A stretch of 64,000 nucleotides of DNA. Source: Monosporascus cannonballus. Taxonomy: Eukaryota; Ascomycota; Sordariomycetes; Xylariales. A program made the position numbers and the translations under genes. The stretch covers positions 62,001-126,000 of the forward strand of contig QJNS01000132.1 of assembly GCA_004154925.1 (NCBI GenBank). The letters run 5' to 3'. Shown here one piece after another: positions 44,901-57,960 of this stretch (the first letter of the stretch is position 1; each line of letters begins with the position of its first letter). The notes under the pieces were generated by a model that was not told the origin of the DNA, did no database searches, and saw nothing but the letters and a program-made list of their open reading frames with translations.

Positions 44901-47900
44901 CGAAAAAAATATTTTAACTGTCAAAAACACAATATGTAATAAATTTGATCCCAGGGAAAACGCCTTTATTCGGCTTAATTTATTTTATTTCGAAAACTTA
45001 AAGGAAAATATTCGAAAAATATATCCAAAAAAACCTAAAAATAGGCCGAATATATTATTCGAAAATGGACGTAAAAGTACCAATATTATTTGTGCCTAAA
45101 AAAATAATAATTTCCGATTATATGTTAATTATAAAGGGTTAAATCGGGTAACGATAAAAAACCGATACCCTTTATTTTTAATTTTAAAAATAATAAATTG
45201 CTTAACATTAATTAAGGTATTTTTGAAAATTAATTTTAAAAATATTTATTACCGTACTAAAATTAAAAAAGGCGATTAATAAAAAATTATTTTCCAAACG
45301 CGGTACGGGTAATTCGAATATACGGTTATATTATTTGGTTTTATTAATACGTTAATTACATTTTAAACTTTTATACATAAAATATTAATTAAATAAATTA
45401 ATTATATATACGTAATATATTTAAATAATATAATTATTTATTCGAATAACAAAAAAATATACAAAATATTTTTAATTAATTTACGAACAATTATTATAAT
45501 ATTAATTATTTACCAAAACGTTTAAATACGATTTTGTTTTTAAAAAAATAAAGTTTTTAAGATTTGTAATTAATATTAACGGTTTAGAAATAAATCGCCG
45601 ACGGGTTAATATTATTAAAATATGGCTAAAATCAAAATTAATTTATAATATTTAAATATTTTTAAAATTTGCGAATTTTTATCGGAAATTTACTACCTAT
45701 TATTTGCATATTACCGAATTTATTATTAAACTTTTTAAAAAAACGTAAGGTAAAAGAAAAGTAATAGAATTCCGGTAACCCGAAAAAGTTAAAAGGGTAT
45801 TTTAAAGCTTAAAAAATACCTTTTAATCGGCAACAATTTTCCGATATTAAGATAACGCCAAAAATGCCAAGGTTAAAACAGATATCTTAATAAAAATTAT
45901 ATTAAGGATATTTTTACAAAAATATAAAAATTATTAATACCTAATTATATATTAATCGCGAAAATTAAATTTAACCGAAAAATAATAAGTTATAAAATAA
46001 TAAAAATTATTGGCAATTATAAAAAACTTAAAATATTAATGGTAATACCTTAAGGGTACAAAAATATTTTTTTAATATTTACCGATTATATGGTATTAAA
46101 TGATATAATAAAAATATTAATACGTAATTTTAAAGGAAAATTAACTCAATAGGTTTACCGCTTTACGTAATTTGATTTTAAAATCTAATACCGACCGGAC
46201 GCCGTTAATTAGGCGGATAAATTATTTAAATACCCGGATTATATATTAAGGAAAATTACGTATAAAAATAGAATTTTTACGTCATCCAAAAAATTTGAAT
46301 TTACGAATAATATACCGGAAAACGTACGGAAAATAATTATAAATATATAATACGATTTAAAACATTATAAAAAGGTAAAAAGCCTTATAAAAGTAACGTA
46401 AAATTTATTTATTACAAAATTCCGAAATAAATTTTAGGTAATAAAAATTTAAATAATTATTATTTGTATAAAAAAAGCGGAAAATTTTCGTTATACGATC
46501 GTAAAAAGTTTTTTTAAAAAAATAACAAATTATATATTTACTAAATTTATTATTTACGAATAATAATATAAGCGTAAATCATAATAATAATATAATTAGC
46601 GGTTAAATAATAATAACCGTAAATTATAACCGTATTACGATCGGATTCCGAAAAATTTAAAAAGGACGAAATTAATATTAAAATTATTATTCATAATTAA
46701 TACGTTTTACCTTTTTTGGCAAAAAACTTATTTAAAAATAAAATGGTATTTTAGCCGAAAATTTTCCGATAATTTTACGGTTAGGTTCGAAAGTTATAAA
46801 TTAAAGATTTAAATATTATAAAATTAATACGGATAATTAAATATTAAGTTAAAATAAAAAAAGGATATTTCCTAGACGTAAATAGGATTTTATATTATCG
46901 GGATAAATTTGTAATTTTGTTATAAGCCGTTTTACGAAAATAATTAATTAATTAATATTATAATAATTTAAAAGCAAAATATATAAGATATATTTATACG
47001 TTAAAATTAATAATTAAAAACTTTTATTAAAAAATATAATAAACGATATCCGAAAATATATTAAATAATATCCGAATTATTAAGATATAATAAAATTACG
47101 TTGTAAACTATATGGATAATTATAACTTTTACCGTTACCTAAATAACCTTTTTAAAAAATCTTATTAAATTTTATTATAGAATTTTCTAAAAGCTTAGGT
47201 TTAAACGGGTTAAAATATAACGTAATTCTGGTAATCGTCGACCGTTTTACGAAATTAAAATTATTTATTTTTACGATTAAAACCTTAATTATAACCGAAT
47301 TAACTTAATTGTTTTATAATAAGGTTAAGTACAGATTTGGTATATTAATTAGAATTGTTAACGATAAAAATAAGCTATTAATAAATTAATTCTGGATAAA
47401 ATTTTATAAAAAACGAAAAATAAAGCGGCGAATATTAACCGCTTATTATTCGTAAATTAATAAATAAACGAAACGTATTTATTAGGTTTTAAAATATTAT
47501 TTCCGTAATTACGTTAATAAATATTAAAATAATTAAATAAAGTAATTACGAAATGCGGAATTCGTATATAATAATATATAAAATGCGTTTACAGGCCGTT
47601 TTCCGTTCGAAATTTTATATAAGTATTATTTAAAAATAATAAAATATTTCCTATAAAATTTTAATAAATAAATATAAAGAATTAAAAATTATTTCGAAAA
47701 AATAACGGCTATTTATCGAATAATATACGAATATTAAGAAAAAATAACGGTAACCTAAAAATATTATAATTAACGTTTTATACTTATAAAATTTTAATTA
47801 AGGTAATAAGTAAATTTATTAATTAAAAATTATAAATTTAAAAATAAAAAACTTATATTTATTTTTATCCGGGTTGCAATTAAAAAGCGAATAAGGTTTT

Positions 47901-49800
47901 AAACGTACAAAATAATCCTTTTTGTTAAATATTAATAAATATATAATATATTTTTAACATTTTTATTAAAACCGTAATATAACCGGAAACTGGGCGACGT
48001 CCAGATAACGTTACCGGACTTAATAAAAAAATAAGAAAAATAAATAATAAAAAATATCGTTTATTACTAAGATAACCGGGGGTAACGTAAATATTTAATT
48101 AAATAAAAAGGCTAGCCCGCCGAATATAATACATAAAAGTTTCGAAAATATTTCGAATATACGTTTAAAATATTATAACGTTATAAGAAAAAAATTAAAT
48201 ACGAATATAGGAAATAAAATAATCTAAAACCGTAAAATAATAATAACCCGATTGGAAATTAATTATTTAATAATTATAAAAATTATAAAAAATAATTTTA
48301 AGTAAAATTAAAATATTAATATTAAAATATTATTTAGTTATATAATTATTTTTAAATTTTTAGTAAATAATTACCTTATTATATATTAATTGAAAACTTA
48401 TAAATAACGTAAAAAAATTAATTCTTTATTTTAAAAATAAAATTTCGCGTTTAAGTATTAAATTTTACGTTAATTAAGTTTTAATAAGCATATTTAAAAA
48501 ATTAACATAAAAATATCAAAAAATAATCGGAAAATATATGACGGCAAAAAATAAATACGTTTATTAAATTTGCTAAACGTAAAACCCGGAAAAAATTTAA
48601 AAACGTTTTATTTTTCATAAATAATAAGGCCTAAATAACCGGAATATAATTTAGTATTAGTTGGAAATAAGGCGCCGTCCTTAAAGCACTTAATATATTT
48701 AGGTTTCGTAATAGCTTTGCCGGGCAAAGCCATTTTTTAATTATAGTTCTTAATAAGTATTAGAATTTCGTTAAAACGTTAAAAAACGGGCGGAAAATGT
48801 TTATAAGCAGGAAATATAACGGTATAATAATTTTCGAAAATCGCCTTATTTATGAGAATATCTTAAAATTCCGTTTAATCGAAAATTAATTACAAAATAA
48901 TAAAAAAAACCGTAATATTTACAAAAAAATTTTAAATTTGTAAATCTGTAAAACGGTATTAAAATTGGATTTCCGTAATTATAACGGATAATCGGAAATC
49001 GACCTTAATTATATTAAAAAAACGATATTCCTTAATAATAATCGCGTTAAAAGCGAGTTCGGCTTTGCGAAAAACGTCAAGTCGACGACCGACCATAATT
49101 ACGTCGGAACGTTCGTATTAAATATTTATAATACGAACTTTTTCAAATTTATTAATTAATTCCTAATTATTAATACCGAATTAAAAAACCGTTTAAGCGG
49201 TACCTTTAAAAATAATCGGAATTTAAATAAAAATCAAATAATAATATTAATAATATTAAAAATAATTATTTATCGTACAAAAAGGTTTATAATAATAATT
49301 AATTACGATATAATTTAAGGCGTCCGGAACCTAAATATAAACCGTACGGTAATCAAAATAACATTATATCATATAAATATAATACGGTTTATTACCGCCC
49401 GTAATACGATTAATATTTATTTTACTATTAGCGTTAAAAGGATAACGTTAAAAAAATCTTAATCCTTTTTAATATTAAAATATTATTTTTTTTAAAATTC
49501 TTTACGAAAAAAAAATATAACGAACGGAAATAATACGTAAAATAAACAGAAAAGGCGAAATAAGAATAAAGAAAGATAAAAAACCGAACGAAACGCGTAG
49601 GCAAAAACAATAAAGATAAAGATACGAAAAGGAAAAAAGAAAAAAAGGTAAATATGGTAAGATTAAAAACGGATTATAATAAGGAATTAAGCGGAATATA
49701 ATTAATTACGTAAGATAATATATATTAATTATTACGGCAATTACTTATCATATAATATAACGGTACATTATCTGTAAGCATACGTAATCAGATTTACGAA
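44901..49800 (+). pseudogene. Pol region of the 206-bp-LTR gypsy element
   Basis: The reverse transcriptase is recognisable from about 45060 (FRLYVNYKGLNRVTIKN). The catalytic box at 45412-45450 reads VIYLNNIIIYS, so both Asp of YLDD have become Asn by G-to-A changes. Integrase fragments appear around 47220-47300. An A-rich, Lys/Arg-rich tail at 49500-49700 precedes the purine tract aaaaggaaagg near 49848. Dead. Confidence 0.78.
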
Positions 49801-49864
49801 ACGTATTATATTAAATTAATAATAATGTTATTAGGAATTAACAGCTTAAAAGGAAAGGAATAAT

Positions 49865-50070
49865 TATAAGAATATAGCCCTTATAAGGATAAGGCTAGTA
49901 ACCGACCAGCTACCGATTAGTTACCGATTTACTTATTAATATAAATCCACCATCTAGTAATTAGTAGGAAACGCCAGATAGAAATAACCTAATACATTTA
50001 CTTCTTGGAATCTGCTTTACGACTGGTCGGAGATTACCTCACCCAGCTCACAGTTATCCATTATCTTACA
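49865..50070 (+). repeat. 3' LTR (206 bp family)
   Basis: Same length as the 5' LTR. Here the first part is RIP-altered and the outer ~90 bases are well preserved. Followed by GATGC. Confidence 0.92.
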
Positions 50071-50075
50071 GATGC

Positions 50076-51196
50076 TTTTAAAAAAATAAATTATTATAAT
50101 TACTTATATTAATATTAACGGTTAATTATTACCGCTTTTTGTAATTTTTAACGGCATTAATATATAATAATAATAATTTCTTAATTCGGACAATAAAGCA
50201 TACGAAAGTTAATACTTTATTACGTTAAAAAACGGCTGGATAAATAACGAAATCGGTTTAAAATAATTTCGCGAAATTTTTATTCCTTATATTAAATCCG
50301 AAAACCCGGACAAATAAAAACTATTAATAATTAACGTCTACAAAAGTTATATTACTGAAAAATTTATATGGATATATTTTTAAAATAAGATATATATTAT
50401 TTTTTTATTTACCCATAATTTCCATATTTTTTAACCTTTTAACGTAAATATATTTGTTATTTTAAAACGGAAATATTATTATTAATTTCGTAAACGTTAT
50501 TACGGGTAAATTTCCGAAATTACAAATAAAACCGATTTTTTAAGCATTTATAAAAACATAATAAGAAATTATAATAACTTCGGAATATATTATAAAAAGT
50601 TTAAAAGTAATAGGTTTACGTCCTATTAATAAGGCAAAAATATTAAATAATAAATACGTTAAAAAAGTGAAATAACAAATATATTGATCCGGAAATTAAT
50701 TTTTATTTTAAAATAATTTGATTTTTTATTGTAAATAATTACTTTAAGGATTAAAATACCTAAATTATTTAAAGAATTAATTTGGATCGAAAAAGCCTTA
50801 ATACAAATTAATTTAACTTACGGGAATCTTATTATACGCCTTTTATTCTGCAAGTTCGCCAAAATCTTTAACGATAAAACCGCTAAATTCTTTGTTATTA
50901 AAGTTTTTAATAGGCAAATAATTATAGCCCTTAAAAAAGCGGAACCTAAAAAGCATAAAAAGGTACAACCCGAGCCTAATAAGGGCTTTATAAAGATAAT
51001 CTTGGTCAGGAAGGTAAAAATAAGGCGGAAGGCCCCTGTAAAAAACGTTCCATCGTTATTCGGCAAAATTAATAAGAAACTGAGCCTTCCGGAAACGACG
51101 AAAATAACGAGGTGGAAACGGATTACATCATTATACGGTTTACTTAGTATGGAATTAATTAATAAAGTGGTTATTAAGATATTGTTATTTGAATAA
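50076..51196 (+). pseudogene. Pogo/Fot1 transposase, C-terminal part
   Basis: Continues the transposase after the gypsy insertion. The second catalytic site reads LLIINVYKSYITE at about 50317-50355, where pogo transposases have LLILDGH; the Asp is now Asn (AAC for GAC). It is followed by a THNFHIFxPFNVNIF remnant of the HTSHLLQPLD motif. From about 50819 the frame is open to TAA at 51194, with a basic tail (EPKKHKKVQP, RKVKIRRKAPVK), also usual in Fot1 proteins. Damage falls towards the right end. Confidence 0.82.
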
Positions 51197-51226
51197 AGAG
51201 GTTATTATGACGATGGCTTCAAAATT

Positions 51227-51270
51227 GGGTGGAGTGTTGATGGGGTGGAGCGCGGGTGGGGGGGTCATCT
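51227..51270 (-). repeat. Right terminal inverted repeat of Fot1-like element
   Basis: Inverse of 41933-41976; followed by TA. Confidence 0.93.
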
Positions 51271-51354
51271 TATGGCCATAACAAAACTAAGAAACCAAAA
51301 CGCCGAAGGATACATATTGTAAAATTAAAAAGCTCCTCTGATTTTGATAACTAA
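51271..51354 (+). pseudogene. Myb/SANT-like gene, 3' terminal part
   Basis: If one TA of the target duplication is kept and the transposon removed, the frame ending KQQVKD at 41930 continues as YGHNKTKKPKRRR and then a short Ser/Asp tail to TAA at 51352-51354. A basic, nuclear-localisation-like terminus fits a DNA-binding protein. The seamless frame supports the idea that one gene was split. Confidence 0.65.
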
Positions 51355-51432
51355 ATAAACAGACATGATTTATTACCTTTAATAAAGCGCGACCTTCCTT
51401 ATCACATACTTGATCCATATACGTAATGCCAC

Positions 51433-51638
51433 TGTGAGAATACAGCCCCTATGAGGATAAGACTGGTAGCCGACCAGCCACCGATCAGCCACCGACCCAC
51501 TCACTAATATAAATCCACCATCTGGCAGCTAGTGGGAAACGCCAGATGGAAGTAACCTAATATATTCACTTCTTGGAATCTGCTCTACGACGGGTCGGAG
51601 ATCACCTCACCCAGCTCACAGCTGTCCATTATCTTACA
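51433..51638 (+). repeat. Solo LTR (206 bp family)
   Basis: 206 bp, begins tgtgagaatac and ends atcttaca, flanked by GCCAC at 51428-51432 and 51639-51643. Same family as the LTRs at 42658 and 49865 but much less mutated. No internal sequence adjoins it, so it arose by LTR-LTR recombination. Confidence 0.93.
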
Positions 51639-51799
51639 GCCACTAAGGTAAAGCTTTGATAGACCAGGATATTTAAAGGTTTTTTTTTATTAATATCTAG
51701 AGATGTAGGAATCTTTAGGTTTAAGGTAAATAAGAATATCGTGAAATATTATACATAAGATATAAGCCACTTCGTGTTTGCTAATAAAGCTTTGGGTTA

Positions 51800-52257
51800 G
51801 CATAAAGTGAACTAATTAACATGTGAATAAGTAAAATGTAAGCCCCAGTATACACCCGGGTTCTTATACCAGTACAGATGTGAACCAGTTAAGCTGTAAG
51901 CCAGTAGAAAAGTGAACTAATTAAGATATAAACCTTATACCAGTATAAACCCGAACTAATAAGATGTGGGTTTTATACCAGTACAGATGTGAACTAGTTA
52001 AATTATGAGCCAGTAGAAAAATGAACTAGTTAACGTATGGGTCTTGTATTAGCACGAACCCCGGACCAATGAGATGTGTGGGCCTTATACCAGTATGAAC
52101 TCCGAACTGGTGGATTTTATACCAGTTCGGATGTGAACCAGTTAAGCTGTGCCAGTGAACTAGTTAGGTCCTTGTACCAGCATAAACCCCGAACCAGTGA
52201 GATGTGGGTCTTATACCAGTACAGATGTGAACCAGTTAAGCTGTGAACTAGACTAGT
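51800..52257. repeat. Composite minisatellite (ttataccagta... units)
   Basis: About eight sub-units beginning ttataccagta or variants alternate between a longer type (cagatgtgaaccagttaag...) and a shorter type (taaaccccgaaccagtgag...), giving a composite period near 110 bp. The array resumes for 15 bases at 63866-63880 after the retrotransposon, showing that the element landed inside it. Confidence 0.8.
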
Positions 52258-52632
52258 TGTTACGACCCAACAAGCTCCGGTCTCAAGAAACGGTCAGACA
52301 GGGAGCACATGGGCCACCTCCCGGGTCACGTGACGGTGATCACTGCCAAGCCAGTGATTATTAGTGATCAGAAGTGATCCTAAGTGATCGTGATTACCGC
52401 TAGCGGTATAATCACAAATAATTAAGCCAAGAAAAAAAAAGATATATATGCTTATTATTTCCATAATTTAAATAACTTTAATTTATAATAATAATTTATT
52501 ATTTAAGATATTTTTGGTATTACGAAATATAATACGTTATTATATTTATTATTTAAATTCTTATAATATTTTTATTAATATAAACCCGTTAATTTAAAGT
52601 TTAATAATTAATTAAACCGTTAAGCCGTTATA
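52258..52632 (+). repeat. 5' LTR of the composite chromovirus
   Basis: 375 bp, begins tgttacgacccaac. The first half is hardly mutated and contains several agtgatc-like repeats (52344-52405); the inner half is RIP-altered. Confidence 0.92.
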
Positions 52633-55600
52633 CGTTATAAATTTTTATGTAATAATACCGTTAAATTTTGAATAATATTTAACATTATTAAAATATTGAC
52701 TAATATTTAAAAAACCCTTATTTAATAATTTTAAGCTCGAATTCGGGAACTGGAAAAAAAAATCCAATAAATAAAGGCTATATTATTTGTTTAATTTTCT
52801 TTCGCCCGTATAAAACCTAAAAAACCGAAGCCCTATAATAAAAAAGGTAACCCTTAAATTTTGTTAATTTAAATACGAATTTATTTTCATTTTTTAAATC
52901 TTAATTACTTAGCAAATTAAATTTTAATAATAAAAATATGCCTAATAAAAATAAAGTTAATTAATTTTAACTTATTATGAAAAATGTTTTGGAAATAAAA
53001 AAACTAAATTAAAAAAATATATTAATAAAAACTTTTTATTTTATATTAATTTCGAAAATGAAATATATAATAATTTCGGCAATCCGAATAAAAAATAATC
53101 GATAACTTAATAACTTTTATTATTCCGACAAAAAAAATCCGCGTTTAAATACGCCGTAACTTTTAAAAGTTTTACGGCTAAAGCCGGATAAAAAAATAAC
53201 GAAACCGATATTTTTATCGATATATTTTATAAAAAATTAAAAAATAATATAAAAAATAAAATTATTCGGATCGAATAATTAATTACCGTACATCAATATA
53301 TTATAAAGGTAATTAAAATTAATAATTAATAATTTGAAAAATAAAAAAAAAAAGAAATAATATGCTTTATATTTAGAATATAATAAGATTAATTAAGAGA
53401 AAAAATAAGATATACTTTTTATTTTTTATAAAATAACGTTAAAATTTATGGAATTCGGCGTTACTTATAAACAAAATTAGAATTAAATTAAATACTTTAA
53501 TTATAGCAAAATGGGATATAAGGCTTATAAATATAAAGAATTTAAAAAGTTACGGCAAAATAATTAAATCTTTATATCAGAAAAATAATTCAAAAATAAT
53601 TAAAGAAATAATAATAAAATTATTAATATAATTTAAGCTAAAGATATATTAGGCTTGTAACAAAAGGTCCAAAAGGGATTATTATAATAAGAAATCCGAC
53701 GAAAAATGCGAAAAACCAGAAAATTAGCTTAATAAATATTACGAACATAATATGAAATATTACAAAAACAATTACGCGAATATTAAAATTAAATAAAAAG
53801 AATTTGTCCCGGAATCCTTAACCGATACGGCAAAATATACGTTATATATTGTCGACGACGAAAATATTCTAATTACGAAAAATAAAAATAATATATTTAC
53901 GAACGAATTATCCGTATATATTATAAAGAATTCGATTTTTTAAATCATATCGAAAATAAAAAGGATAATAAATAATAATATCGACATTTTCGAACTATAA
54001 TTCTAGGAAATATCTAATAATTAGCCGAAATAAAGAATTGGCCCGAAAAAAAATAATGCTTACAGAAAGACCCTTTTTATTATTATGGATAATGTAATTA
54101 CCAAACGGAAAAAAAGTTAATCTAGTATACGGTTAAAAAACATTATTAGAAAATTATTACGGATTTTTATTTTTAATTGGTATTTATTATAAATTCCCAG
54201 AAAAAAAATTATAAGGGAAAAAATTTATTAATTTATAGAAAATCTTTAAAATAATAATTAAAACGATACATAATAAGATATAGTTATAAATATAAAAAAA
54301 CAATTTATTTAATAAGAAAAGGAATTGCAAAAAAATTAAAAATAATTAATACAATTCGAAATAATAATAAGCTGGCAATAATAATAATATTATAATTTAA
54401 TGCATTAAATAAAAAAATATAAATAAGGTTTAATAAATTCGAACAAAAATTTAAAAAAAAGATTACTTATAAAAAAGCCGCAAAATAACAAAACTTAAAG
54501 GAATTAAAAGGAATTCTTAAAAAAGGTTTTAAACGCGACGATAAAAAACGTTAACGATTTTATTATTTTGGAAATACGAATCGGAACGTATTAATATACC
54601 GTAATAATAAATTACGAAGTTTTAAATAGAACTTATATTGCACTGGATATAATTAATAAGTTGGAATTACCATAAAAATATAAGTTAAAACCTTATATAA
54701 TAACGAATATCGAAAATTAAGAATTTGTTTACGATAACAGAAAATTTATACGCGAAATTAATTATTTCGAGATCTTTATTTAAGGACGATATTAAACGGT
54801 TAATGTCGATATCGTTTTTTTAAAAATTACGATATAATTTTAAGATTATTATGGATATGCCAGTATAGCGTTTTGATTAATGGCGGAATTGGCCCAATAA
54901 AATTTATTTATTTTTTATTAATAAATAAAAAAAATTAAAATTTTAATATTCGATCGGTAATGGCGATAAATGCAGGCATAAGGATATAACAAATATTTTA
55001 TTACCTAACGGAATAAGATATAAAAATAAACGGGTATCAGAAAAAAATACGACGCATTATAATTACTATTAGAATAAAACTAAAGCAATTAAATAACAAT
55101 TTTAAAAAATAACAGCCCTAGATATTGAAAAATTTAATTAATATACTACTATAATACTATAAATATAAATAACTTTTCAAAAAAGAATTTAATACGAAAT
55201 TATTAGAACATAACGAACAAAATTATAAAATAATTTTTAAAAAAAGATCTTTAACAAAGTTTTACTTTATTTACAATTTTAATACAAACGAGTTATGTAC
55301 GTTTAAAAAATACCTGGAAAATCGGTTACAAAAAGGATGGATTTAACTTTTAAAATCATTAGCAAAATATTCGATATTTTTCGTACTAAAAAAAAATAGA
55401 AAATTACGACTTATAGTCGATTATCGACAACTAAACAATATTTTTATTAAGCATTAAATATTATTACGCTTAATTCCGGAAATAAAAAACCGATTTTTTA
55501 AAGCCAAATAATTTATAATATTTTATTTAAAAAATAAATATAACTTTATTAGGATTAAAAAAATACGAAAAAAAATAATTTTCAAAACGAAATACGGATT

Positions 55601-57960
55601 ATTTAAATATTTAATTATATTAATAGGATTTACGAATATATTAATAACCTTTTAACGAATAATTAATTATATATTACGAAAACATTTCGATATTTTTATC
55701 GTTTACTATTTTGATAACATTTTTATTTTTTCGGAAACCAAAAAAATATATACAGGATACGTTTATAAAATATTTTGAATTTTACAGGACGTAAATTTAT
55801 TTATTATCGTAAAAAAATCAGTTTTATATATAAATAATAAAATATTTGGAATATATTATTATCTTAAAACATATTAAAATAAACCTTAAGAAAATCGCTG
55901 CATTTATAAAATAACAAACGCCAATAATAATTAAGGAAATATAGGTATTTTTTAAATTCGTTAATTATTATAAAAAATTTATTCGAAACTTTAACAAAAT
56001 AATTATACCTTTAACGAATCTTACGAAAAAAAAAGAATTTAAATGGATGCCAGATACGGAAAGAATATTTCGAAATATTAAGGATATAATTATTAACGAA
56101 TTAATATTAATTATGTACGATTTAAACCGCCCCGTTAAGTTAAAAACGGATATTTTGGATTATGCGTTAAACGTAATAATCAAATAATGGAATAATTAAG
56201 GTAAATTATACCTTATTATATTCTTTTCGTATAAATTAAAAGGAGCCGAACTTAATTACGGTATTCCAAATAAGGAATTTATGGCCATTATTATGGTATT
56301 TCGAAAATTTAAGTACTTTTTAAAAGGCAATTTATACTAGATTAAGGTTTATACGGATTATTATAATTTTACCCGATTTATTATAATTAAGGAATTTATA
56401 AAACGATAATTTCGTTACGTAAAAAAATTGGCGAATTGCGATTTTGTTATTATTTATAAAAAAAGTTTAAAAAACGACAAAGCAAATACTTTAAGTAAAC
56501 GATTAAATCTTAAAAAGAAATTAGTTAAAATTAACTATATAATTTTTGATACTATTATAAAAGAATACTTACGTTTACGACAAATTGCGACAATTCGGAT
56601 AATACCTAATAATATATATCAAAAAATTTAATAATATAACAATAATTTCCCAAAAAACTAAAAAACAGATAAAATATAAATTCCAGAAAAATATTAAAAA
56701 ATTTTAATGCGAAAAATATACCAACATTAAATATATAAATATCTAAAGATTTATAAAACCTTTAAACAATTTTAACATATATATTCCTTTTTTAAAATAA
56801 AATTAATAATATAAAGAATTATACGGCAATACGATATCTGCGTTAAAATAAAAGTTCGATAACATAAGCTATATAGAAAATTATAATTATTACCAGTTAC
56901 AAAACGACCATTATATTTAGTTATATTCGATTTTATTACCAAATTATTTATGTTAAAAAATCTAATTATAAGAATATATTACGATAATATTTTCGTATTC
57001 GTTAATGGATTTACGAAATTGTTTTATTTTTTATTATATTATAAAGATATAAATACTAAATAACTAGCATATTTTTTTATAAATATATTTTTAATATATA
57101 CGGATTATTAATAGAAATTATATTAAATAAAGGATTTATATTTATATTACAGTTTTGACAAAGTTTAATAATATAAATCGGCCTAAATTACAAATTATTT
57201 AACATATTTAATTATAAACGGATAAATAAATAAAACGAATAAATTAAATTTTCGAAATTTACTTCTAATATTATATTAATTACGTATAAAATAATTAACT
57301 TAAAAATTATTTATCGCATAATTAGCTTAAAATATTAATTATTATAAAAATATTACAATAATATTTATAAATGCAAACTTTGGTTTTACTTTAAAGGTTT
57401 ACAGAAAAATACATAACGACGGTATAATCAATATAAAAATAATCCTTACGTTAAAATAATTACGATAATTAAATAAAAAAATAAAAATAAAATTAGAATT
57501 TGAATGAAATTAAATAAACAAATATTATAATTAAAAAAAATTAAAAAGATTAATTTTCGAAAAAGAGGAAATAGTTTTTTTTGTTATTAAAAATATTTAG
57601 TTAAAAAAACCCAGCAAAAAGCTCGATTTCAAATATATCGGTCCATACAAAATCGCTACGAAAATTTCAGAAAATAATTATTAATTAGAATTTTTATTAA
57701 AAGTTAAATTTTATTTAATTTTTCATATTTCTTTATTCGAATTAATAATAAATATAATCAAAATGCATACGGCATAGGATAATATAAAAATAGAAAACGA
57801 ACAAATATATAAAATAAAGAAAATCCTCGATATGCGAAAACAAAACGGACTTACCTAATACCTAATTAAGTAAAAAAAACATCCAGATTCCGAAAACACC
57901 TGAGAACCTGCCAAAAATCTTATTGGCGCCTAACGCCTATTAAAGAATTTTTACCAGCAA
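52633..57960 (+). pseudogene. First gag-pol copy of the composite element
   Basis: Homologous along its length to 10623-15960. The reverse transcriptase box at 55704-55718 reads YYFDN, one Asp lost by G-to-A. RNase H lies near 56100-56520 (short open frame 56428-56631 with KANTLSKRLN), and integrase follows. The chromodomain is at about 57800-57950 (HPDSENT.EPAKNL). The first ~1.5 kb may come from the outer element and the rest from the inserted one. Confidence 0.85.

Larger units (their letters stand above)
42658..50070 (+). mobile_element. Ty3/gypsy retrotransposon with 206-bp LTRs, decayed
   Basis: LTRs 42658-42863 and 49865-50070 are flanked by GATGC at 42653-42657 and 50071-50075. Internal pol shows a gypsy-type reverse transcriptase (VNYKGLNRVTIKNRYPLF at about 45125) and an integrase segment (VILVIVDRFTKL at about 47225). 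It differs from the chromoviruses elsewhere in the window in LTR length and sequence, and I see no chromodomain. The outer ends of its LTRs are almost unmutated while the interior is heavily RIP-altered. Confidence 0.92.
41933..51270 (+). mobile_element. Fot1/pogo-type DNA transposon, split by a gypsy element
   Basis: 44-bp terminal inverted repeats (41933-41976 and 51227-51270, differing at three positions) lie between TA duplications at 41931-41932 and 51271-51272. Subtracting the nested retrotransposon and one duplication leaves about 1920 bp, close to the known size of Fot1-like elements. It encodes a DDE-type pogo transposase on the plus strand. Ends are lightly mutated, the middle heavily RIP-altered. 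Confidence 0.93.

Noticed and set aside
50818..51066. 82-codon minus-strand ORF
   Set aside because: Shadow of the Fot1-like transposase C-terminus on the plus strand.
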